DNA from: Deltaproteobacteria bacterium
GTDB taxonomy: Bacteria > Myxococcota_A > Polyangia > Polyangiales > Polyangiaceae
Direction of reading: 5' to 3'
NCBI GenBank assembly: GCA_003235365.1
Contig: QJWJ01000068.1
Location: forward strand, 1-40,282
Length of the DNA: 40,282 nt
Made by a program: the position numbers and the translations under genes. Below, in pieces: positions 16,680 through 24,498 of this stretch. The first letter of the stretch is position 1; every line of letters starts with the position of its first letter. The notes below the pieces were generated by a model that did no database searches, had not been told where the DNA came from, and saw only the letters and a list, made by a program, of their open reading frames with translations.

Positions 16680-18203
16680 ATGAGGGTGTTTGACGCGGCA
16701 ATAGTTGGCGCGGGCCCTGCGGGCAGTGCGCTGGCGATCCTGTTAGCCCGTGCAGGACATTCGGTCTTACTTCTTGAAGCGAAGTCGTTTCCTCGTGACA
16801 AGGTCTGTGGCGACTTCGTCAGTCCGAAGGGCCTGCAAAGCCTGAAAAACCTCGGATGCTACGACGAGATCGCCGCAGTCGGCTGTACGCGACTTCGCAG
16901 CTCAGTCGTCTATCTCAATGGCAAGAAGTTGTCAGAAGGGTTTCTACCCGCGCTGCATGGGTATCCCGAGTTCGGGCACGCAGTTCCGCGCCAAGTCTTG
17001 GACGAGGTCCTCTTCCGCCGCGCCCGTGAGGTCGGTGCCACGACACTGGAGAATTGTCGAGTCACTGGGTTCCACACCACGCCGAGCATCGCCTGTGTGG
17101 AGGCCCGAGTGGGTGGGGCAAACCAGCGCTTTGCTGCTCGCGTCATCGTCGGAGCGGATGGGGCCAACTCACTGGTAGCGCGGCGCGCCGGATTCGACAT
17201 CAGCGATCCCCGCTACGTCATGGGCGCCTTGCGTTCGTACTGCACGGGATTGCGACTCACGCAGACGATTCTCTACTTCGATGAGCAGTTCTTTCCAGGA
17301 TTCGGCTGGATCTTTCCGGTCAACGATCGGATGGCCAACGTCGGAGTGGGCATGGTCAAGGAACCCTTGGTCAAGCACGGTTTGAACCTCCACGACTTCT
17401 ACGCGCGGCTGCTGGGGTTCGTCAGGCAGCTTGCAGCACGGGCCAATACCCAGGTCGAGTTCGGCGACAGTGCCGGGTTCCCCATCCGCACGTATGGCGG
17501 CAGAAGGCGAAACACGTTCGAGCGGGGACTGTTGATCGGCGAAGCCGCATGCCTGGTCGACCCGATTTCCGGGGAAGGTATCCCGCTGGCGTTGGAAAGC
17601 GCCGAGTTGGCTTTCGAGACGTTGCATCGGGCGTTCGAGAGTCATGACTACTCCACAGAATCGCTCGCGGACTACGACGCTCGCTGGAAGGCGCGTTGGG
17701 ATCCCGACCTGAAGCTGTCAGATCTGATCGTCACGTTGATTCGCAATCGGTACCTGGTGAAACTTTGGATTCAGTCGTTTCGCGTGATGAGCCTCACCGC
17801 CATGCAGGACAGCGACTATGCCTTGAGGACGGGAGGGATCTTGGCCGGACTGATCCCCAATCGCGAGGGGCTGTCACCGGACATCATATTCAAGACTCTC
17901 GTACACGGACCCGACTTCTGGCGTCGAGCCCTCGAGATCCCGAGTTCGGCGACTCCATCCGATCTGATGCGCAAGGGCATCTCCTTGCTCGAATGGAATA
18001 CGACAGCCCTCCGCCAAGCCATCGACGACCAGCAGTGGTACTCACAATGGCTTCGCGAGGTCGGGCTCAAACAGTTCGAGGTGCTGCGCCAGTTTCCAAC
18101 GTTGCTGCCGTCGCGGACGCCCTTCCTCGCACCGTCGCCTTTGGATGAATACTCTCTGGGTGAATATCAACCCTTGGTCGGCATTGGGCAGAGGGTACCA
18201 TGA
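16680..18203 (+). CDS. Geranylgeranyl-reductase-family FAD-dependent oxidoreductase
   Basis: 507 residues. The N-terminal Rossmann motif Gly-Ala-Gly-Pro-Ala-Gly (10-15) and the Glu-Ala end of the second strand bind FAD. An Asp-Lys-Val-Cys-Gly-Asp-Phe-Val-Ser block follows, typical of the GGR/PHBH superfamily. Near residue 285 the second FAD motif reads Gly-Glu-Ala-Ala-Cys-Leu-Val-Asp-Pro-Ile-Ser-Gly-Glu-Gly-Ile, the form found in geranylgeranyl reductases, where it holds the isoalloxazine. These enzymes saturate prenyl double bonds or, in related branches, oxidise prenylated substrates. The C-terminal 120 residues extend past the usual core and look helical. First gene of a six-gene operon; its stop overlaps the methyltransferase start by 4 bp. 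A reductase on a prenyl chain fits the adjacent prenyl synthase. Confidence 0.88.
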   Translation: MRVFDAAIVGAGPAGSALAILLARAGHSVLLLEAKSFPRDKVCGDFVSPKGLQSLKNLGCYDEIAAVGCTRLRSSVVYLNGKKLSEGFLPALHGYPEFGHAVPRQVLDEVLFRRAREVGATTLENCRVTGFHTTPSIACVEARVGGANQRFAARVIVGADGANSLVARRAGFDISDPRYVMGALRSYCTGLRLTQTILYFDEQFFPGFGWIFPVNDRMANVGVGMVKEPLVKHGLNLHDFYARLLGFVRQLAARANTQVEFGDSAGFPIRTYGGRRRNTFERGLLIGEAACLVDPISGEGIPLALESAELAFETLHRAFESHDYSTESLADYDARWKARWDPDLKLSDLIVTLIRNRYLVKLWIQSFRVMSLTAMQDSDYALRTGGILAGLIPNREGLSPDIIFKTLVHGPDFWRRALEIPSSATPSDLMRKGISLLEWNTTALRQAIDDQQWYSQWLREVGLKQFEVLRQFPTLLPSRTPFLAPSPLDEYSLGEYQPLVGIGQRVP

Positions 18204-19042
18204 GGGCTGACTTCGATGCCCATCGCGACGTCTGGGGGCCGGTGCTCCTCACCCAACTGCGCACGTGGGCGGCAACCGTCTTTCAACCTGCACCCGTGTG
18301 GCAGGCTCTCGGGGTGTTCCAACCGGAGAAGGCGGGCAGTGCCTTCGAGCCCACGACCTTCGTCGGGGGTGGCCCCAACATCATTCAGCGAGGTCCGCGC
18401 GTGTCTTTTCTTCCCGAGACGCCTGCCGGGTACGAACGCCTCCGAGCGTTCGACGTGATCGCCGCCGACTACCGCGCGGCCGTGCAGGACTACTCTCGTC
18501 ACATCTTCGCCAAACTCCTACTGGAGCTCGGCCCGAGTCTGGTGCCGGATGCTCGATTGCTGGATGTCGCTTGCGGGCCGGGAACCGAAGTGGTGCAGCT
18601 GGCAAGTGTCGTTCCGGACGGAGAGGTCATCGGTTGCGATCTTTCGAAGGAGATGATCGCTCAGGCCTCGCGGCTCGTCGCTGAAGCCAAGCTCGACAAC
18701 GTTGGCCTGCACCAGCTCGACGCGCACGAGCTTCCCAGTGACTGGACAGGCGCGTTCGATGCTGTGCTCTGCAGTCTCTCCTTTCAGTTCTTCCTCGACG
18801 GTGATCGCTGCGGGCGTGAATTCCATCGAGTCTTGGCCCCGGGAGGGCGATTGCTGATCGCCGACCCGGGTCCGGCATGGTTCACCGCCATCGCTGCACC
18901 GCTCACCAAGGCGGCTTTGCCGGCATTCGTTCGCTACCGCAGCGGGGCCGAGTTTTGCGAGCTGCTACTTCGTGCGGGGTTTCGTCAAGCGTATTCGGTG
19001 GAGGTACTCCCCGGCATCGGGGTCGTGTCAGCGACACCCTGA
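18200..19042 (+). CDS. Class I SAM-dependent methyltransferase
   Basis: 280 residues. ATG overlaps the preceding TGA (ATGA). An N-terminal segment of about 115 residues is not part of the usual fold and may shape a lipid substrate pocket. The methyltransferase_11/25-type domain starts with motif I Asp-Val-Ala-Cys-Gly-Pro-Gly-Thr (about 121-128), the acidic end of strand 2 in Gly-Cys-Asp-Leu-Ser-Lys, and a post-I Asp-Ala-His-Glu-Leu-Pro. Late motif Leu-Ala-Pro-Gly-Gly-Arg-Leu-Leu is intact. The enzyme transfers a methyl group from SAM to a small molecule. Position between a prenyl reductase and a prenyl synthase suggests an isoprenoid acceptor, comparable to UbiE/MenG-like steps, but this is inference. 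Confidence 0.88.
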   Translation: MRADFDAHRDVWGPVLLTQLRTWAATVFQPAPVWQALGVFQPEKAGSAFEPTTFVGGGPNIIQRGPRVSFLPETPAGYERLRAFDVIAADYRAAVQDYSRHIFAKLLLELGPSLVPDARLLDVACGPGTEVVQLASVVPDGEVIGCDLSKEMIAQASRLVAEAKLDNVGLHQLDAHELPSDWTGAFDAVLCSLSFQFFLDGDRCGREFHRVLAPGGRLLIADPGPAWFTAIAAPLTKAALPAFVRYRSGAEFCELLLRAGFRQAYSVEVLPGIGVVSATP

Positions 19043-19058
19043 AGAAGACGGCGGACGG

Positions 19059-20165
19059 ATGTCGAGCAGCAAGCCGTACGACGCAGAGGTCATCAACCGC
19101 GCGCTGGACTATACGCGTGAGCGAGTCAGCGACGCGATTGCTGAACTGCTGCAACAGAAGCGAGCGCAGGCGGGAGCCTACCAGCAACTGTATGACTTGT
19201 TGTCCGACTATCCCTTTCGGACTGGGAAGTCGCTGCGACCAACCATGTGCGTCAGCACGGCACGCGCGATTGGCGGGTTCGGCCATTCTGCGCTGGTGTC
19301 CAGTGCGGCGCTGGAACTCTATCACAACGCGTTCTTGATCCACGACGACATCGAAGACCTCTCGGAGAGTCGTCGTGGAAGGGGGACTTTGCATGAACTC
19401 GTCGGCGTGCCGCGCGCGGTCAACGCCGGCGATGCCACCAACGTGCTTGCGGTGAGCCTGCTTCTGGAGAACCTCAAGCAGGTCGGCGTCGCCAAGGCCT
19501 TGCATGTGCTACACGAGATCGAGCACATGGCGTGCCAGTCCGTCGAAGGCCAAGCGATGGAACTCGATTGGGTGGCCCAGAACACGCAAGGCCTGGGGGA
19601 CGACGACTACTTTCGAATGTGTATCAAGAAGACGTGCTGGTACTCGTTCATCACGCCCTGTCGGATTGGATTCATCATTGGGTCGTCAGGTGCCTCACCG
19701 GAGCAACTCTTGCAGCCACTGGAACGAATCACTCGTTTCGGGATGGCCCTGGGGATTGCGTTTCAGATCCAAGACGACCTCTTGAATCTGGAAGGGGACT
19801 TCGAGAAATATGGAAAGGAAATTGGCGGAGACATCTACGAAGGCAAGCGCACAGTGATGCTTTGTCACGTAGCGAGGCATGCCGGAAGGGCCGAATCCAA
19901 GATTCGTCGTATCATGTCCAAGCCTCGTCAAGAGCGGAGCCACGACGACGTGGCATTCGTGATGCAGCAGATGCGGCGGTGTGGAAGCCTCGAACACGCG
20001 CGCGCTGTGGCACGACGGCATGCCGATCGCGCGCGCGAGCTTTTCGAGGCGTTGCCGTTCCCCGAACCCACACCGGTTCGCAGTGGTGAACAGTGGCGCG
20101 TGGAGGTGGTCGATCGCCGATTTCTTCAGGAGCTGGTCAACTATGTCATCTATCGAAGTTTGTGA
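19059..20165 (+). CDS. Polyprenyl diphosphate synthase (GGPP-synthase-like)
   Basis: 368 residues from the ATG at 19059, 16 bp after the methyltransferase stop; the longer frame from 18972 overlaps that gene. All-alpha trans-isoprenyl diphosphate synthase: Gly-Lys-Ser-Leu-Arg-Pro, the first Asp-rich motif Asp-Asp-Ile-Glu-Asp (96-100) followed by Arg-Arg-Gly, and a second motif Asp-Asp-Leu-Leu-Asn (239-243) after Phe-Gln-Ile-Gln. The last position of the second motif is Asn instead of Asp; the first two Asp that bind Mg remain. It condenses IPP with an allylic diphosphate. Ala at -5 and Phe at -4 of the first motif do not settle chain length; C20 is the likely guess. It supplies the substrate for the operon. 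Confidence 0.92.
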   Translation: MSSSKPYDAEVINRALDYTRERVSDAIAELLQQKRAQAGAYQQLYDLLSDYPFRTGKSLRPTMCVSTARAIGGFGHSALVSSAALELYHNAFLIHDDIEDLSESRRGRGTLHELVGVPRAVNAGDATNVLAVSLLLENLKQVGVAKALHVLHEIEHMACQSVEGQAMELDWVAQNTQGLGDDDYFRMCIKKTCWYSFITPCRIGFIIGSSGASPEQLLQPLERITRFGMALGIAFQIQDDLLNLEGDFEKYGKEIGGDIYEGKRTVMLCHVARHAGRAESKIRRIMSKPRQERSHDDVAFVMQQMRRCGSLEHARAVARRHADRARELFEALPFPEPTPVRSGEQWRVEVVDRRFLQELVNYVIYRSL

Positions 20166-20192
20166 CTCCGTCGAACCTCGGAAAGGCGAGGC

Positions 20193-21206
20193 GTGACGAC
20201 GAGGCAGGATGCCGGGCAGGAGCCCGCGTTTCGATTGCAGGCAGCGCCCGGATCGGTGTTGGTGCTGCGGTTGGTCGTCACGAGCAGAAACCCCGCGCCG
20301 GCGATGCTTCAACCCCATCTGGATCCCTGGGTCGGGGTGCACGGAGCGATCGTGAGTGGTCAGACGCGAGTCGCTCCAGCATATGTTTACCTGGCGCCAG
20401 GCCAGGAAGCGCGACTCACGTTGACGAATGCACTGCCGGCTGACCTGGCCGTCGGCGAGGTGCTTCAGAGCGGATTGGGGTTTCCGGGGGCAGAGCCCGA
20501 GGTGTTGCCGCTGTCGCTCGAGATCGTCGAGCCTGGGGTTGCGCCACGTGAGCACAATCTGGGCGTTCGACTGCCGTTGGGGAGTGACGACCCCACCGCA
20601 CCCGAAGTGCCGACCTCGTCGACACAGGCCATCTATCGGCTCGTCGCCTGCATGGCCGGGCTCGAGGTCGTTCCAAGCAAGTGGCTCGCGGGGGAACTGC
20701 TCATCGCCGTCTGCGAGTGTGGTCTCGACTATTCCGAGACCGAAGAAGGTGCAGCGCTCTTGCAAGAGCTCTCTCGCACCCGGCTGGTCAAGAACGGGGT
20801 ATTGGCGTTTCGGGGAGCGCACATCCCAACCTGGGCGATGGTGGGTACGAGTCTGTCCAGTGGGCTTCGAGCCGCGTTCGGTGGCAGCGATGGCAACGGC
20901 AGGATGCTTTCGGCGTGGGAAGGTTGGTTGCTCGACTTGATCGACTTGGACATCGAGTCCGAAGCCAGTGAAGCCTCAGGGGCAAAGGTTGCCGTACCAA
21001 ACATGGATCACTCCTTCGAGCGTTTGGGCGCGACTGGAGACAAGTGGTTCGGTTACCTCCTGCTCGGATTGAGCCGGATCTCCCGACGGCTCGACACGGT
21101 GTTGCGTGCGGTGGCCCGCACCGCGCCGAAGGCACCTCCAGACCCGGTCGAGCGCCCGCCTGAGCCGAACGACGTGCTCGCAGAGAAAGGCAGCCTGCAG
21201 CGATGA
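20193..21206 (+). CDS. Unknown protein with beta-sandwich-like N-terminus, terpenoid operon
   Basis: 337 residues starting at GTG 20193, preceded by GGAAAGGCGAGG. No signal peptide, so probably cytosolic. Residues 12-115 are beta-rich with a Pro-Gly-Gln-Glu-Ala-Arg-Leu-Thr-Leu-Thr-Asn stretch, the pattern seen in Ig-like or CARDB-type sandwiches where a backbone strand precedes Thr-Leu-x-Asn. The middle (about 145-290) is helical and includes Trp-rich segments; the C-terminus is Pro/Glu-rich and disordered. I do not recognise the family. It lies 27 bp after the prenyl synthase and overlaps the next gene by 4 bp, so it belongs to the operon; a scaffold or accessory role is possible. Confidence 0.8.
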   Translation: MTTRQDAGQEPAFRLQAAPGSVLVLRLVVTSRNPAPAMLQPHLDPWVGVHGAIVSGQTRVAPAYVYLAPGQEARLTLTNALPADLAVGEVLQSGLGFPGAEPEVLPLSLEIVEPGVAPREHNLGVRLPLGSDDPTAPEVPTSSTQAIYRLVACMAGLEVVPSKWLAGELLIAVCECGLDYSETEEGAALLQELSRTRLVKNGVLAFRGAHIPTWAMVGTSLSSGLRAAFGGSDGNGRMLSAWEGWLLDLIDLDIESEASEASGAKVAVPNMDHSFERLGATGDKWFGYLLLGLSRISRRLDTVLRAVARTAPKAPPDPVERPPEPNDVLAEKGSLQR

Positions 21207-22276
21207 ACAGCGACGAACGCCTGGCGCTGCTGATGAACGACGTGCACATCCCGCTGTGCGACCCGAATGCACCTCGTGATTGGAAGGAATGGTACCACTT
21301 CATTCTGGTCGAACCCAACCGGGGCATCCGCGTGCTGGCGAACGTCTCGCTGTCGGGGCTGCCCAATCACGGTCAGGTGATCGTGACGCTGTTCGTCACC
21401 GTGCCGGCACCGACGGAGCCCGGCGGTGAGCTGACCTATGGTTTCTGCGCGGATCACGAGTGGCAGGAGCAGACCGTGCAGCGCGCACCCGCAGGGGCCC
21501 AGGGGCGCGATTTTCGAATCGTTCTCGACGGACTGCACAGCAGCTTCTTCGCCAAGAGTGATTACCACCAATTGGCGCTGGAGATGACCGGACAGGCCCA
21601 AACCACGCCGATGTTCATACCCGAGCTGACGCCCCACGGTTCGAGCTTCGTGGGGTGGGGGCTCATGCCAGTCGTTTCGCCCTCGGGTCAACTACGGATC
21701 GGTCAGCAGGTCGTGCAAGTAGGCCACGACTGGTTCTGTTATCACGACCACAACTACGGTCGTTTCCGCTGGGGTGATGACATCGGTTGGGTTTGGTTCG
21801 TCGTCACGTTGACGGTGCGCGGAGCACAGCCGGCTTCGAGGGCACGAGGCTCCCGTCTCACGGTGGTCTTGCACCGCGGCAACAATCGGGACCAAACGAA
21901 GCGCGGGTCGCCGCACCTGTTCATCTACGTCGGTCGCCAATTGCGCAAGATGTTCGTCGGCCCGGCTTTGTCCTTGTCGTTCAGCTGGACCGACGAGCCT
22001 CAGTTACCCCCTCGGTTGCCCGCGGCGATGGCGTCGCTATTCGAGGATCGTGCGTTGTTGCTCCCCACGGCGATCAGCATCCGCGCCCGAGACGACGTTG
22101 ACGCATTGGAGCTCGAACTTCCAGTGAGCTCTTGCACGGAACTCGTGCTCGCTGACGATGTCGACCGACGCTACACGTTCATCGAGGAGCTGTCAGGGGA
22201 AGCCGAACTCAATGCCGACATCGACGGCACCGCGCTGTCAGCCGAAGGGTACTTCTATGCCGAGTTCGTCCACTGA
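21203..22276 (+). CDS. CrtC/AttH-like lipocalin-fold protein, putative terpenoid hydratase or cyclase
   Basis: 357 residues; ATG overlaps the previous TGA. The protein is beta-rich with two halves, as expected for the tandem lipocalin-like fold of the CrtC (carotenoid 1,2-hydratase)/AttH/tocopherol-cyclase-like group. The early Trp-Tyr-His-Phe segment, the Trp-Gly-Leu-Met-Pro-Val stretch near 152-158 and the central Tyr-His-Asp-His-Asn-Tyr-Gly (180-186), followed by Trp-Gly-Asp-Asp-Ile-Gly-Trp-Val-Trp, match the family's best conserved block, Tyr-His-Asp-His-Asn-Trp-Gly. Family members add water across or cyclise isoprenoid double bonds through acid catalysis; the Asp-His pair is the likely acid. 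With prenyl synthase, reductase and methyltransferase alongside, a cyclase or hydratase for a linear C20 chain is plausible. No signal peptide. Confidence 0.65.
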   Translation: MNSDERLALLMNDVHIPLCDPNAPRDWKEWYHFILVEPNRGIRVLANVSLSGLPNHGQVIVTLFVTVPAPTEPGGELTYGFCADHEWQEQTVQRAPAGAQGRDFRIVLDGLHSSFFAKSDYHQLALEMTGQAQTTPMFIPELTPHGSSFVGWGLMPVVSPSGQLRIGQQVVQVGHDWFCYHDHNYGRFRWGDDIGWVWFVVTLTVRGAQPASRARGSRLTVVLHRGNNRDQTKRGSPHLFIYVGRQLRKMFVGPALSLSFSWTDEPQLPPRLPAAMASLFEDRALLLPTAISIRARDDVDALELELPVSSCTELVLADDVDRRYTFIEELSGEAELNADIDGTALSAEGYFYAEFVH

Positions 22277-22811
22277 TCCGGCGGCATTTCTGGCCGCGCT
22301 CTTGTATCGCCTGGTCGACGTGCTGCGCGAGAGCGCGCCGAGTACATTTGAACATTTGGTCACCGCGACCCGCGGTCGCACGGCGTTGGTCGAAGTGGAC
22401 GGCCATCGGTTGCGCTTGAGTTCCCCTGCGCAATTACCGTATCGGCTGCAGGCCGAGCCCGTCGCGGTGGACGATTCTCCAATCCAGTTTCGCGCCGTCG
22501 GGACGGCTTTGACCGCGATTCTCAACGGCTCGACGACCCTCGATAGGGCAGTGGTTCGCGAGGAGATCTTCGTTCGTGGCGAGCTCGCAGACCTGTTGGC
22601 AGTGCACACCTTGGTGCTCGAGATCTTGGCAGAGGGGCCCATCGTCGCTGATTTGAGGCGGCTGTGGCACGAGTGGGAAGACTGCTGGCCTCATCTCAGC
22701 CTTCCGACTCAGATGGTTGCGCTCCAACATCAATTGGCAGTGCACGGCAGTCTGGTGATCGGTTTACCTCGATCGCTGCGCAGCGCAGCCGAGTTTCTGA
22801 CGTCAGACTGA
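22257..22811 (+). CDS. SCP2-like sterol/lipid-carrier protein
   Basis: 184 residues from the ATG at 22257, overlapping the CrtC-like gene by 20 bp, with GAAGGG 7-8 nt upstream. The stretch around residues 40-130 (Tyr-Arg-Leu-Gln-Ala-Glu-Pro-Val ... Thr-Ala-Ile-Leu-Asn-Gly-Ser-Thr-Thr ... Glu-Ile-Phe-Val-Arg-Gly-Glu) has the strand order and Leu/Ile-Gly spacing of SCP2 domains, which bind a lipid in a hydrophobic tunnel. No signal peptide or membrane segment. As last gene of the operon it could carry the hydrophobic isoprenoid between enzymes or to a membrane. The SCP2 call is by eye and moderate. Confidence 0.6.
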   Translation: MPSSSTDPAAFLAALLYRLVDVLRESAPSTFEHLVTATRGRTALVEVDGHRLRLSSPAQLPYRLQAEPVAVDDSPIQFRAVGTALTAILNGSTTLDRAVVREEIFVRGELADLLAVHTLVLEILAEGPIVADLRRLWHEWEDCWPHLSLPTQMVALQHQLAVHGSLVIGLPRSLRSAAEFLTSD

Positions 22812-22890
22812 CGATTGCCCGACGTGGCCGACCGCGTCGATGGCCCAATGGCGGCCGCGACCTACGATCTGGCAGGCGACGGTGGACGAG

Positions 22891-23649
22891 CTACTTCTTC
22901 TTTGCCTTGGCTTTGGAAGCTTTGCTCTTCGACTTCGTCGCGGGGGCTCGAGGTCGGGGAGTTTTGGCAACGCGCGGCTTTTTGGACGCCGCCGCCTCAG
23001 TGGAGGGAGGCTCTGCTTCCGCTTTGCTTGCTGGCTCGACTTCGACGAGCAAGCGGAAGCTCATTTGAGGCATCGCTTCGGGCGTCACCAGAGTGTGGTA
23101 AGTGCCGGGCCGAAGATCTTCGGGAATCGCGTAGCGCACGATCACGCGCCGCCGCTCGTTCGGAAGTAGCTCCAGCACCTCCGGTTGAAACTCTATCGCA
23201 GCATCGATGGCCTCTTCGCCAGCGCTGTCGACGAGCAACGAGCACTTGAAACCAGTGCTGACGGCCTCGCTGCGATCACTCTCGATGGCAAACGCTGTCT
23301 GACACAGCGAGCCGGGCGTGCCGCTCAACTTGAGATCGAAGAGTGGCTTGGGGCTGGAAGTTGACGCCCCGCGGGCTTGGCGTGCGCCGACCAAACTGTC
23401 GGAGACGGCAACGCCGAGGTCGATCAGCTGCGCGGTATGGTTGGTGCTGAGTCGTACGAAGTCGGTGAATGCTTGACGAAGCACGGAACGGCCGTGATCC
23501 GCCAGGCGCGATACGTTGACTTCGCCCGCAGCCGCCTGACGCACCAAGTGCGATCCGTTCTGTACCATTCGCACGTTTGCATCGATCGACTTCGAGACGA
23601 GCGCCTGCAATTCGGCGAGCATTTCTTGCGGAGTAGGTGTCGATGGCAC
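22891..23649 (-). CDS. Phasin-like helical N-terminus, Ig-like middle, Lys/Ala-rich tail
   Basis: 252 residues starting at GTG 23649, 7 nt after the stop of the upstream gene; an internal ATG at 23623 lacks a Shine-Dalgarno. Residues 1-75 are amphipathic helices resembling phasins (PHA granule surface proteins) in length and in Ala/Leu/Val/Gln pattern. Residues 100-200 are beta-rich with Pro-Asn-Glu-Arg-Arg-Arg-Val-Ile-Val-Arg-Tyr and Pro-Gly-Thr-Tyr, the end of an Ig-like sandwich. From about 205 the tail is Lys/Ala/Ser/Pro-rich, like the histone-H1-like tail of PhaF, which binds DNA. No signal peptide. The combination suggests a coat protein on a hydrophobic body that could tether it to the nucleoid; this is inference. 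Last gene of a minus-strand operon. Confidence 0.7.
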   Translation of the reverse strand: MPSTPTPQEMLAELQALVSKSIDANVRMVQNGSHLVRQAAAGEVNVSRLADHGRSVLRQAFTDFVRLSTNHTAQLIDLGVAVSDSLVGARQARGASTSSPKPLFDLKLSGTPGSLCQTAFAIESDRSEAVSTGFKCSLLVDSAGEEAIDAAIEFQPEVLELLPNERRRVIVRYAIPEDLRPGTYHTLVTPEAMPQMSFRLLVEVEPASKAEAEPPSTEAAASKKPRVAKTPRPRAPATKSKSKASKAKAKKK

Positions 23650-23656
23650 TCTGTTT

Positions 23657-24388
23657 TCAGCCTCTTGGTACCGCGATTCCCGGAGGAACGTCGACCTGTC
23701 CGGTGGGGTCGATGGGCGGTGGTGGGGGGATGTCCTGGCGCCCCTTCGAATCTGGTTCGCAGCAGTAGAAGTACTGCTGCCAGCCGACGAAATGGCACTT
23801 CAAGTCCTTCTCGTCGTAAGGCGTCGCTACCGGGACCGGTTCGGCTTGTAGGATCAGCCGAAAGCAGATGTTCTGATTGATGTCCTTCTCACGCACGACG
23901 ATCGTCGCTTCGTATTGGCTACCCATTCGATAACCCGAGCTGAGGTCGATGCGCATCTCCAGTAGCACCGACTGCAACGGGTTGATGTTCACGCTGGTCT
24001 TGTCGAGGGTGGGCTGAGAGGGCGCGGGGGTCTGATCCGGACCAACCATCGGCCGCACTCCGACTGCATAGTGCTTGGGTACCGAGCTGCCGTTGTGTAT
24101 CCGAAACGGGACGAGAATGACCTCGCCGGGTTGGGCGCGCCGCGTGATCTCGAGCAAGCACTGAGGAGGGCACTCCCATTCTGGCGGACAACACGGCACC
24201 TTCTGCGTGGACTGGCGGGTTTTGGGTCCCATCGCGCGCGCAGCATCGAGCACATCCCCCATGCGACCCAAGAGGTTGGACGTCCCGGTCAGGGACTCCT
24301 TGAACAGTCCGTTCACGGCGGTACCTAGACCGCGCAGCGAGCTGTCGAGCGACGGATACTTTGCCGTCCTGTATCGCGTTGATTCCAT
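23657..24388 (-). CDS. Unknown Cys/Pro-rich protein with Ig-like segment
   Basis: 243 residues; ATG at 24388 with AAGGAG (24397-24402 on the opposite strand) 8 nt upstream. Residues 15-50 are helical and Gly/Leu/Met-rich. A Cys cluster follows (Cys-Cys-Pro-Pro-Glu-Trp-Glu-Cys-Pro-Pro-Gln-Cys, about 65-76). Residues 77-190 are beta-rich with Pro-Gly-Glu-Val-Ile-Leu-Val-Pro-Phe-Arg-Ile-His-Asn, an Ig-like or COG1470-type pattern. A second Cys group (Cys-His-Phe ... Tyr-Cys-Cys) precedes a Pro-rich tail ending near Pro-Arg-Gly. The Cys clusters could bind Zn or Fe. No signal peptide and no known family. Same architecture theme as its operon neighbours. Confidence 0.75.
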   Translation of the reverse strand: MESTRYRTAKYPSLDSSLRGLGTAVNGLFKESLTGTSNLLGRMGDVLDAARAMGPKTRQSTQKVPCCPPEWECPPQCLLEITRRAQPGEVILVPFRIHNGSSVPKHYAVGVRPMVGPDQTPAPSQPTLDKTSVNINPLQSVLLEMRIDLSSGYRMGSQYEATIVVREKDINQNICFRLILQAEPVPVATPYDEKDLKCHFVGWQQYFYCCEPDSKGRQDIPPPPPIDPTGQVDVPPGIAVPRG

Positions 24389-24498
24389 GGCGTTTGCTCC
24401 TTGGTCCTCTTCCTCGCGTGGTTGCGGTCGTCCACCCTCTGGTCTGTCAGCCTCTTCGTCTGTCAGCCTCTGCGTCTGTCAGCCTCTGCGTCTGTCAC
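24389..24498 (-). promoter_or_regulatory. 110-bp leader carrying a 16-bp direct repeat
   Basis: The only sizeable gap inside the four-gene minus-strand operon. It holds three and a half 16-bp direct repeats and a good Shine-Dalgarno, so an internal promoter or operator for the two downstream genes is possible. Confidence 0.4.
24442..24497. repeat. 16-bp direct repeat, 3.5 copies
   Basis: Units GTCTGTCAGCCTCTGC at 24458 and 24474 are identical; the unit at 24442 differs at one base, and an 8-bp part copy starts at 24490. All lie between two genes, outside coding sequence. Such iterons are typical of operator arrays, but simple slippage would also explain them. Confidence 0.9.

Noticed and set aside
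22812..22890. Terminator between the two convergent operons
   Set aside because: Only short, interrupted GC pairings and no T run; I could not define a convincing hairpin.
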